Assembly: GCF_048773025.1 (NCBI RefSeq)
Contig: NC_133558.1
Coordinates: 18,706,501 to 18,770,500, forward strand
Reading direction: 5' to 3'
Length of the DNA stretch: 64,000 nt
From: Camelus bactrianus
Taxonomy: Eukaryota; Chordata; Mammalia; Artiodactyla; Camelidae
Shown here: in pieces, positions 55,130 through 64,000 of the stretch
Position numbering within the stretch: position 1 is the stretch's first letter
Layout of the letters: each line of letters begins with the position of its first letter
Position numbers and translations under genes: made by a program
The notes under the pieces: generated by a model
The model's input: only the letters and a program-made list of their open reading frames with translations
Databases searched by the model: none
What the model was told of the DNA's origin: nothing

Positions 55130-56300
55130 AAGATTTCATCTTTTTAATGGCTGAGTAATATTCCATCATATATGTATACGCCACATCTTTATCCATTCAT
55201 CCATTGATGGGTGTTTAGGTTGCTTGTGTATCTTGGCTATTGTAAATAATGCTGCTGTGAACAGAGGGATGCCTATATCTTTTCAAATTAGTGTTTTAAT
55301 ATTCCTGGATATATACTCAGAAGTGGAATAGCTGGAACATGTGATATTTCTATTCTCATTTTTCTGAGGAATCTCTGTACTGTTTTCCATAGTGGCTGCA
55401 AAAATTTACATTCTCAACAACAGTGTACTTGCTATAAACTTTCCTCTCAATAGTGCTTTTGCTGTATCCCAGAGATTTTAATATGTCATATTTTCATTTT
55501 CACTTGTGTTCAGATATTTTTGATTTCCTATTGACCCAGTAGTTGTTTAGTAGTGTGTTTTTCAGTCTCCATATATTTGTGATATTTTCAGCTTTCTACT
55601 TTTAGTTGTTTCCAGTTTTATACCACTGTGATTGCAAAAGATGCTTGATGTGATTTCAGTCTTACTAAATTTATTGAGACTTATGTGCCAGCATATGGTC
55701 TATCCTTGAGAATGTTCCATGTACACTTGAAAAGAATGTGTATTATGCTGCATTTGCATCAAATGTTCTGTATAAATCTATCAAATCCAACAGGTCTAAT
55801 GTTTCATTTAAGGCTGCTGTTTCCCTGCTGACTTTCTGTCTGATGATCTATCCATGGCTGTAAGTGGGATGTTAATGTCCTCTACCATTATTGTGGTCCT
55901 GTCAGTTTCTCCCTTTAGGTCTGTTAATAATTGCTTTATATATTTTTATGTTGCTATGTTAGGTTCATATATATTAATAACTATTATGCCTTCTTATAAA
56001 TTGTTCCCTTTATCATCATATAATGTCTATCTCTGTCTCTTGTTCCTTTTTTTTGGCTTGACATCTGTTTTGTCTGATATAAGTATGGCTAAACTTGCTT
56101 TCTTTTGGCTGCCATTTACTTGGAGCATCATCTCTCATCCCTTCTCTTTGAGCCTATGTTTGTCTTTAGAGGTGAGGTGAGTCTCCTGGAGGCAGAATAT
56201 ATTTGGGTCCTGTTTTTTAACCCATCCAGATGCTCTGCGTCTTTTGATTGGTGAATTCAATCCACTTATATTTAGGGTGATTATTGATAAATGAGGACTT
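55130..56300 (-). mobile_element. L1 ORF2 with the reverse transcriptase deleted
   Basis: On the minus strand, ORF2 starts near 56290 (LSIITLNISGLNSPIKRRRA, then KKQDPNIFCLQETHLTSKD), the endonuclease domain. Diverged endonuclease sequence continues to about 55440 ('gcaaaagcactattgagagg'). It then jumps at about 55432 to the extreme ORF2 C-terminus ('ctatggaaaacagtacaga', WHIYMME-type end) and on to 55130. About 2.4 kb of reverse transcriptase is absent. Confidence 0.8.
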
Positions 56301-56349
56301 AGTACTACCATCTTATTTTTTATTTTCTGCTTACTCTCTATCTCCATCA

Positions 56350-56560
56350 TTTCTTCTTTCTTGCATATCTGCCTGCCATTTTGGTTTAGTGGTTTTCTAT
56401 GCTGTTTTTCTCAGTTTCCTCTTTTTAAAGATCTTATATCTGTGCTCTAGATTTATGTTTTGTGATTACCATGAGTTTTGCGTAGAACATCTCATAAAGT
56501 AAGTGTGATAAATTCTCATGAATGTTGATTGAGGCCTCGGTGAGAAAAGTAACCTCTCTC
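56350..56560. other. No feature recognised
   Basis: T-rich sequence following the L1; possibly more L1 5' sequence. Confidence 0.3.
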
Positions 56561-56563
56561 TAA

Positions 56564-56574
56564 AGAGAATTAGA

Positions 56575-56638
<64 letters not shown>

Positions 56639-56652
56639 ACTAGAGAATTAGA

Positions 56653-56692
<40 letters not shown>

Positions 56693-56695
56693 ACT
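56564..56695. repeat. Duplicated (ATG)n microsatellite with shared flanks
   Basis: Two ATG arrays, about 21 and 13 units (56575-56637 and 56653-56692), each preceded by AGAGAATTAGAG and followed by ATTACT/ATTAC. The whole block has been tandemly duplicated. Confidence 0.95.
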
Positions 56696-56699
56696 ACTT

Positions 56700-58395
56700 A
56701 CTTTTATCACTTACCTTTTCAAGTCACATATTATTCCTTAAATGTGAGGTCATACTGACAAGCTTGTACTGATTTGCTTACAGAAGCTCAATATATTTTA
56801 AGGATTTATTGTGTTTTAATATAATGGTCTGAATATATACATTTATTTTGGAAAAATAAAAGGGAGGTTTAAGTATTTAAAATGTTGGTTTAATTTGCAA
56901 CCCTAATGCAGAAGAAACTTAAACCAAAGAAAAAATAAAACTAGAGATACATAGGAGAACAAACAATTATAGGTGTAAAATGTAATGTTCTCCTAAGAGT
57001 GCATTACTATTGTATTTTTGGTGTACTTATTACTGAAGTTAGCAAATAACTTAAATTATCTCCTAACATTATTAGTTACAGATTCTTGCCAAGAGTAAGA
57101 ACAAACTTTCCAGATAAAAGAGTAATGAGTGAGGTGACTAGATTATGTACATCAGGACCACATAACTGATGTTCTCTCCATGTACTTACTGGTGAATTTT
57201 TTCTGTAGGCTAGTGAATTGTTTTTGAAGGGAACTCTAAAAGAGGTAGTATTTGGACAATAAGAACATTGACAATTTCCTATATCAAATATATTTTATGT
57301 GAGTCATTACTGTGTTGTTCTGACTGGGAAATTAAAAATTATCCAGTGACTCCTTCCTCTTCACATTTCAAGAATTGTGAAGTGATAGAGGAGAAAATAT
57401 TATACATCTAGATTGATTACAATTTTAACTAATGGGGTCTTTTAGAGAAAGGTATCAGATCTTAGAAGACATAAAATTTTAATTCAAAAGTCATCACATT
57501 TTCCCATAAAAAGGTAAGTACTGTATCAAGATAAATGGAAATAAAAATATTTATTCATCTTATGAAATTTCACTACATAAAAATTTACAAATCTATGTTT
57601 CTCAAAAATCACATAAATTCCACAGTTCCATAGATCTGTGGCAAAAGCCTAATTCCAAACTCTTCATACTCTCTTTCCATTGAGATGAGACAATTGTAGA
57701 ATAAATGTTTTATGAATGAATAATAAATGAATAAGACTGTGTTATCATCTTTAAAACCCTGTTTTTTGTGCCTTCTTACTCCCTTGTATCATGATAAAGA
57801 TGTAATAGACTTAAAAAGCAAAGACTCTTTACTCATGAAGTTGATTATCAGGTTTCATTGAACAAAAAGTGAATTGCTTCAGGTAATGCTTATGACAATT
57901 ACTACTTTATAGATTGCATTGTCTGCACCAAACACATAAATGTTTGCATGGCATCACAAGAGGTTTAATGTAAAGAATCATTAGCATATTATTATTTAAC
58001 ATATAAATCATAATGCATACAAAACTTTTCATTCAGGCCTATATTTCTGAAAATCCAAGCATTAGCACTGAAAATACAAAACTAGATAACCAAAACAATT
58101 TCAGTGGGGCTTAGAATAAATTAAGTGCATCCAAGTTTTTGTTTACATGCCATTTGTGTTATACTATAAGCAAAAAAAAAAATTTCTATGACCTGTTTTT
58201 CCTGAAGATATGCCAATGATCAGAAGCATAAAAGAGCTAAGTAGGATGATTATAATATTATTTGCATCCACAAAATTTTTGCATACAAGAATTATTATTT
58301 TAATTAATCTCTATGATCTAGGGATTAGTTGCCTCAGTAAAAATAAAAGACAACTAGAAAACATTTCATTGCCTTATCCATGCTTTTTTAATGAC
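56700..58395. other. Gene-free AT-rich stretch downstream of OR2W1
   Basis: No gene recognised. The minus-strand 3' UTR of OR2W1 should occupy part of 58397 and below; I cannot define its polyadenylation site with certainty. Confidence 0.4.
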
Positions 58396-58397
58396 TT

Positions 58398-59351
58398 CTA
58401 GTTCCTCTTCGATTTTGTAGATTTGTGGTCAACTCTCATCAGCTTCTTCAGTGCATCTTTCATGTCTTTATTCCTTAAGGTGTAAATAAGAGGGTTGAGA
58501 CTTGGAGTGATGATGGTGTAAAAGAGGGTGAGGAACTTGCCCTGGTCTTTGGAGGCACTGTTACCTGGTTGTAGGTACATGTAGATAATAGTTCCATAGA
58601 AGATGGACACCACAGTGAGATGAGATCCACAGGTATTAACTGCTTTTCGTTGGCCTGCTTTTGACTTCATTCTCAGCACAGCTTTGGCAATGTAACCATA
58701 GGATATAAGAATAAGGATGAGGGGTGTAAGGACGATGACAATGCCTAAAGCAAAAACAGACATTTCAACTGCTGTGGTGTCTATGCAAGCTATCTTGACC
58801 ATAGCTGGCAACTCACACAAGAAATGATCCAGAAGGTTGTTTCCACATCTAGGCAAATTCAGGGTGAGTGTACATAATACAACTGAATTGGCCAAACTGA
58901 TACTCCAGACCATGGTAGTCATCTTGAAGCACAAATGTGGGTTCATGATTACCAAATAATGCAAGGGCTTACAAATAGCTGTAAAACGATCATAGGACAT
59001 AACAGCTAGGAGAAGGCACTCAATGGAGCCAAACCACATGTAAAGATAGAGCTGAATGACACAGCCCACATAGCTGATGGTCTTATCATGTCCCCACAAG
59101 TTAACTAGCATCTGGGGGATGATGCTAGTTGTGAAACATAGATCCAGGAAGGATAAATTCCTGAGGAAAAAATACATTGGTGTGTGGAGATGGGGATCCA
59201 GGAGGGATGCGAGAATGATGGCTGTGTTACCAATCAAAGTAATTAAGTAGAAGAGAGTGACAACTGCTGACAGGACCATCTCCAGTTTGGGATGGTCAGA
59301 GAAGCCAAGCAGAATAAACCCCTGTAGCAAAGTATAATTTCTTAGGTCCAT
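58398..59351 (-). CDS. OR2W1: Olfactory receptor OR2W1 (odorant GPCR)
   Basis: An intact 317-residue single-exon receptor starting MDLRNYTLLQGFILLGFSDH. It has the N-glycosylation site NYT at residues 5-7, LHTPMYFFLRNLSFLDLCF (TM2), MSYDRFTAICKPLHY at the end of TM3 (DRF instead of DRY, which I recall for human OR2W1 too), SYGYIAKAVLRMKSK after TM5, NTCGSHLTVVS (TM6) and PSLNPLIYTLRNKDMKDALK (TM7 into the tail). Conserved extracellular-loop cysteines are present. The protein acts in the membrane of olfactory sensory neurons, coupling to Golf. Human OR2W1 is reported as broadly tuned. Very close to my memory of the human sequence throughout. Confidence 0.95.
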   Translation of the reverse strand: MDLRNYTLLQGFILLGFSDHPKLEMVLSAVVTLFYLITLIGNTAIILASLLDPHLHTPMYFFLRNLSFLDLCFTTSIIPQMLVNLWGHDKTISYVGCVIQLYLYMWFGSIECLLLAVMSYDRFTAICKPLHYLVIMNPHLCFKMTTMVWSISLANSVVLCTLTLNLPRCGNNLLDHFLCELPAMVKIACIDTTAVEMSVFALGIVIVLTPLILILISYGYIAKAVLRMKSKAGQRKAVNTCGSHLTVVSIFYGTIIYMYLQPGNSASKDQGKFLTLFYTIITPSLNPLIYTLRNKDMKDALKKLMRVDHKSTKSKRN

Positions 59352-59371
59352 ACTCCTTTAGTGCCCAAATC
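59352..59371 (-). other. OR2W1: 5' untranslated part of the OR2W1 coding exon with 3' splice site
   Basis: On the minus strand 'tctcattctag' ends at 59372, followed by 20 bases and the ATG. This is the usual arrangement for OR genes, where an upstream non-coding exon is spliced just before the start codon. Confidence 0.6.
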
Positions 59372-59378
59372 CTAGAAT

Positions 59379-59463
59379 GAGAAGATCAGGAGGAGGAGGT
59401 GGAGGAAGATGAGGATGAACAGGAGGAGGTGGAGGAAAGGAGAAGGAAGAGGAGGAGGAGAAA
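59379..59463 (-). repeat. (TCC)n-type pyrimidine tract before the OR2W1 splice site
   Basis: An 85-base stretch is almost pure purine (GGA repeats) on the plus strand, hence a long polypyrimidine tract directly before the OR2W1 acceptor on the gene's strand. Confidence 0.85.
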
Positions 59464-59469
59464 TTTGTC

Positions 59470-59985
59470 AACAAAGACTAAATAATTTGATGAAATACAG
59501 AACTAAACAAAGGCAGAGAATTTATGTCACTAATTAAAAACTAATGGATAAAAGTAAAAATTATAGCCAAATAATCTAGTATTTGTTGTAGGTTCATTTA
59601 TGGTGATGAGTTTAATATATTTTTATCCAAATGACCTTGGGAAGTTCACTCTTAAACTCAAAGTCTGAATTTTCTCACATGTAAATTTGGAAGTTTGGAA
59701 TAGATATGGTTCTATAATTCTCTATAATTCTCGTTGGCTTGATATAGTGAACTTGCTCTTTTACTTGGTCAGTGAACACATCTATAAAATGTATTTATTT
59801 GACTAATGTCAGAATGAGGAAGAGTGTTCCTCTTTTTCCGTATCTTAGTGAATAGCACCTTTGATCTTCCAGTTTGTTACACAGGAGATATGGCATTTAT
59901 CCATGGCATGTTTATCTATCTCATCCGCAATACCTAGCTTATCACCCAAACTGGTAAACTTGAATGCAAAAATATATTTTAACTA
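59470..59985. other. No feature recognised
   Basis: AT-rich sequence upstream of OR2W1. Confidence 0.35.
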
Positions 59986-59989
59986 TCCT

Positions 59990-60420
59990 CTCTAAAAACT
60001 TTCCATAATCACTACCCTGATCCAAACCATTATCATCTCTTTTCTTTTTCCTTTACATCCAATCTTACCTTTACATTGTTACAAGATTAAATAAAATCAC
60101 ATTATCCATGTGTTTAAACCTTGTCAGTCACTTTCCATTACATTTAAGAAATATTCTAATTCTTTGAGGTGGCCTGGATGGACCTACACGAGGCCTCATT
60201 CTCCTCTCACAGATCACTTTACACATATCGACTACTAACCTCTCAGTTTGTGTCAAACTCCTTCTTATCTTAAGCCCTTTGAAATCTTCTTTTTCTTTCC
60301 TGGACTTCTATTCATTGTGCAAATTCTACTCATTCTTTTGACTACCTCTTAAATATTTAATGTTTAAGAGAGATTCCCTGAACTCATAATCTCCTTTTGT
60401 TTGGTATATTATCTATAGAG
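59990..60420 (+). mobile_element. L2 LINE fragment
   Basis: Contains 'cactaccctgatccaaacca', 'aaataaaatcacattatcca', 'ggtggcctggatggacctac' and 'ctctcacagatcactttac', in L2 order. Confidence 0.65.
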
Positions 60421-60454
60421 AGATTTACGGAGGTCTAGTACAGTGTGGAGTATG

Positions 60455-60670
60455 ACAGCATAGGCAGAGAGCTTTTGCTCATGTTTCTGCAAATTACTTA
60501 GCTGTATGATCGCAGACAAGTTACATCAGACTTTGAGGCCCAGTTTTTTCATCTGTAAAAATGGGGACAATAAAATTGCTTGAGGTTGGGTGAGATTAAA
60601 TGAGTAATAAATGTGAAGTGCTTAGAACAATGCTTGGAATATAGTGCATCTCAGTAATTGTTAGTGACTG
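60455..60670 (+). mobile_element. MIR SINE
   Basis: Contains 'aattacttagctgtatgatc', 'ttttttcatctgtaaaaatg', 'tgagattaaatgagtaataa' and 'caatgcttggaatatagtgc'. Confidence 0.8.
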
Positions 60671-60679
60671 CAATAACTG

Positions 60680-63515
60680 TAAGAAGATATAATCAGGCAC
60701 CATGTAGGTAAATGTTTAACATGTCCCCCCATCCGCACTGAAGTCTGTGAGATTTAAGAAAGCAGACACATGATGTCTATTGCTCTTCACTCTTGTCCGT
60801 AACAGCTAAAGCTTTTCATATATATATGTATAGCTCCACATGTGTATACCTAAGTTTTGAATAAAAGAAAAGTTGCCATACTATGACTAATGATGAAAAA
60901 TCACTTAGTTGTTAGTAAGCACTTTTTTTTTTACAATAAAAACTTAGGCTGCTATTTTGTACTTATCTGAATAGGATGACAGAAGGTGGTAGATGAATGG
61001 AAAAGATTGTGGTTTAATCTGTATAGTAACAAATAACAGATTTATCTAATTTGGTGAAAAATAATTTAAAACATCAGTTTCTATTCAAATGAATAATAAG
61101 CTCATTATTATTCAGTAGTGTGATACAGGTAGGGTACCTTTAGACATGCAAGAGCGTATCAGAACAGTCAAAACTTTTCACAATTGAACAGATTATCACT
61201 AGTCCACCTCCATTGTTTCCTATCACTGAGTATAAAAAGATAACTTCTTAATACTTGAAGCCAAAGTAATGTCCAGAAAGCTTCCATTAAAAATAACTAA
61301 AAGAAAATATTGAAAAGTAACAGTTAAATCTCACTGATGCCTCTCTCTCTCTCTCTTTCTATGGATATAGTATAAAAAGTTGTGCTTTTTGTTTGTTGTA
61401 CATTTCAAATATATTTCCAGAATATTATGAAGAAATATTATGGCCAAGATTCAGAAGTGAACAGATTTAGGAGACTAAATGAATACACTGGTAAGTTAGC
61501 TGTTTTGAGAGTCTTTTGGTGGTTTCCTCAGAAGTAGCTTCCCAAGAATCATGATTTGAGCCTGGGTTCCGCCATTGACCAAACTGGTTAGAAAGAAAAA
61601 AATAACTCTCTGAAAGGTACTGTAAGTTGTTGTACACCACTAGAGCTCTATAATGTCTAAGCAGGGGGTTGAATGAATAATTAATACTTACTTATTTTGA
61701 CAGGTTGTTGTGAGTAATTGTGTCTAACTTCTGAATAAGACAGTGTTTCAGTCAAAATTACATGAAAACAAAATTGAAAATTAAAAAAATTAAAGCCAGT
61801 GCTTCACTGTTAATTTCTTAACTATTTCCATTATTATATAGCCTCCAAAATTAATTCAGGAAGGGAAAAAAAATCCTTCTACCTATTAAAATCCTGACAT
61901 AGGAAACCTTCAAGTGATTTTTCATGCACATAGTGAGATTTAGAAATGGATCAATATCTGAGTCTTTCCAACTTACAGAGTGTTAATGAATAAAATGTTA
62001 TATTTTAATTCTTTATATTCAATTTAATCTATGTTTTCATTTTTCATTTCTGCTGGATCAAAATGTCTGAAATCACACATTGAGACATGGTTCATGTCCT
62101 TCTCTTCACTATGATAAAGAATACATTAATCTTTCGTAATGAAGATAAAAAGGAGAATTTCTTTGCAGAGATTTATAATATTTATTTATTGTAAGCATCC
62201 TGAAAGAAAATCAGAAGAATCAGTCCTTATAGGTGCAAGGTCTCTTTCTTTTACTTCCCACAAGTTGTTTTACCAACCCAGGCACACTATTTTCCAAGAG
62301 ATATTAAAGATTAACATTACTGTGATCCAGAGAGAGTTCCCTTGATGTTCTGCTTCTTGACCAATGTGGAGCCCACACTGGAAAACAGATTCTAGTTAAG
62401 CATTTGCTTGCCAGGGCTGCAGCTCTTTCGTGTTCTCCCAGCAGTGCCCTTGCAAATTATGCTTTTCCTGATGTGTGTTAAGGTATAGATTCTCCGTAGG
62501 GCTCCTCCTCTTGAATGTGTGACGTCAGATAAGGGGATGAAACTTGTCAGCAATTCTCAGTACTTTGTTCTGACTTTAAATCAACCTGAAGATAGGTCTT
62601 GACCCTAGAGGAACATTAAAAAGCAACCATTAACATTAATTCAGAATAAGAATAGAACAAAATTTCTCAATGTTTCCTGAAAGCCCAAATCATTGAGAAA
62701 GGTTTTCTAAGCCATCAAGACTACATCCAGCTGACTTCAGTAAATTGCCATAGAAAAAGCCTGTAAATGAAGTAGTTGGAGAATTAGAAGATATCTTGAT
62801 ATTTCACTAGGAGAAATTTAATACATGCAAAAGCTTTTCGATGTGAAAGAAAGCTGTAAGAGGGAAATAAAGATATTTATTCAGACTTTTTTTTTCTCTA
62901 GTTAGTGAATGTATTACAAATAAAAATTGCTGCTAAGTAATATGCATTTCCAACACTCAAGTTATAGCATGTGTTTATAAAATAATCTTACCATTAATAG
63001 TATGCATACTGATTTGGAAATAAAATTGTTGGATAGAGCAGATATCATTTAAATAACCTCTAATAGTTACCTGATGCCTGAGGTCTAGCAATCTGTGAAA
63101 GAGAAAATAGTCAATTTGCAAAGCCCTAAACAATAAGTTGAGGATCATAAGATTTATCTTTTTATTCAGTCTTAATGTGCCTTTGACTTGATGACCATGA
63201 TAAGTAATTCAAACATTTCAGTGCCTATAACAATTAATTCTGTTTGTGTCTCAGAGGTCACTATTTAAACCCAAGATTCTGGAGTGAGTATTTATTCAGA
63301 AGATTTTTATGTGTTTGTTTATGTTCATAAGTTATAAGAGCTCCCTTGAATTAAAATTATGTACCACAAGGAATTACTTTAATAAAATACATAAGCATAA
63401 ATTGACTGCCTCATGACATTTACATGCTTAAATGTTATGATTCTCATCTCTGAGTCATAAAGCAATTTTAACTCTGCTTCTGTAAGATAGTAATTGTTGT
63501 GATCTACATTTGAGA
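60680..63515. other. AT-rich gene-free stretch
   Basis: No gene, RNA or clear repeat is recognised. A CT microsatellite lies at about 61340-61357. The 68-codon frame at 62139-62345 has no domain. Confidence 0.4.
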
Positions 63516-63519
63516 CAGT

Positions 63520-63765
63520 GTAAAGTAGACAGAAACAGACGTTCTGGGCTGAAATCCTGTGCTTCCAGTTATCAGCTGTGTGAACTTGGGAAAATTACTT
63601 AACTTTTTGGTTCATCAGATTTCTTATCTGTAATAGAATGATAGTAATAGTACATGGTTTAAAGGGTTAGTATAAGGATTAAGTAAATTTAACATATGTA
63701 AAATATAATATTGGATAACACATAGCAGTCAAACAAGTATTAGCTAATACTACTTCAATCAATTC
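63520..63765 (+). mobile_element. MIR SINE
   Basis: Contains 'tcagctgtgtgaacttggga', 'aaattacttaactttttgg', 'ttcttatctgtaatagaatg' and 'ggttagtataaggattaagt'. Confidence 0.8.
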
Positions 63766-63769
63766 TGGG

Positions 63770-64000
63770 ATCAGTATGCTGTAAAAATATTCATTTTTAT
63801 CAATCTTGGGAGAGCTCATACTGGTATTTGACAAAACATGGTAAACACTTTCTCTTTTTCAACCACTTCTTTTAGGACTATATACATATAGTGTATATGT
63901 ATATTCTCTATAAATATTATTATTCATAATGGTGATAGAAACATAGAATCAATCAATGGCACATTTTTGTCTATAAATATTCTAAACATACGGATACTTG
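63770..64000. other. No feature recognised
   Basis: AT-rich window end. Confidence 0.4.

Noticed and set aside
56135-56350. A 71-codon frame that could be taken for a gene
   Set aside because: It is the L1 ORF2 endonuclease start (LSIITLN, LQETHL), part of the deleted L1.
56576-56758. A poly-methionine frame
   Set aside because: It only translates the (ATG)n microsatellite.

Overview
The window looks like a piece of a camelid (camel, alpaca or llama) nuclear genome. The most direct evidence is one SINE at 25548-25669 (minus strand) with the tRNA-like head of the camelid Vic-1 family and clean target-site duplications. Several 3' ends of even-toed-ungulate L1 elements agree with this. The gene order tRNA-Phe, tRNA-Glu, tRNA-Leu, KRAB zinc-finger gene, OR2-family pseudogene, OR2W1 matches my memory of the extended MHC class I region between TRIM27 and OR2W1 (human 6p22.1). 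That placement rests on recognition, not on a search.

Layout. 1-7 kb: gene-poor; holds a decayed hAT transposase and nested LTR and LINE fossils. 7.3-7.6 kb: a 7SL RNA-like sequence in a CpG-rich patch. 10.6-14.3 kb: three well-formed tRNA genes, Phe(GAA) minus, Glu(CTC) plus and Leu(AAG) minus. 18.7-28 kb: an intact KRAB C2H2 zinc-finger gene on the minus strand. I could assemble it from four coding exons with matching splice phases (621 residues, 14 fingers) below a CpG-rich probable promoter; it is best explained as ZNF311. 32.7-41.3 kb: a decayed second KRAB zinc-finger gene on the plus strand, pointing away from the first, with its own CpG-rich start region. 47.6-59.4 kb: three olfactory receptor loci, all minus: a nearly whole OR2 gene with one frameshift, a short OR fragment, and an intact OR2W1. 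The rest is introns, old repeats (L1, L2, MIR, MER5, MaLR LTRs, other LTRs) and AT-rich DNA in which I see no gene.

No operon-like or shared system is evident. The tRNA genes are separate RNA polymerase III units serving translation. The KRAB gene should encode a nuclear DNA-binding repressor. The OR genes encode odorant-type GPCRs, each with a single coding exon preceded by a 3' splice site. I found no wholly new system. The most informative points are the full exon structure of the zinc-finger gene, the traceable decay of its neighbour, the single-base break in the OR2 gene, a simple repeat acting as the polypyrimidine tract of OR2W1, and an octamer plus TATA promoter upstream of tRNA-Glu. 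Repeat boundaries and family names below are by eye and approximate.
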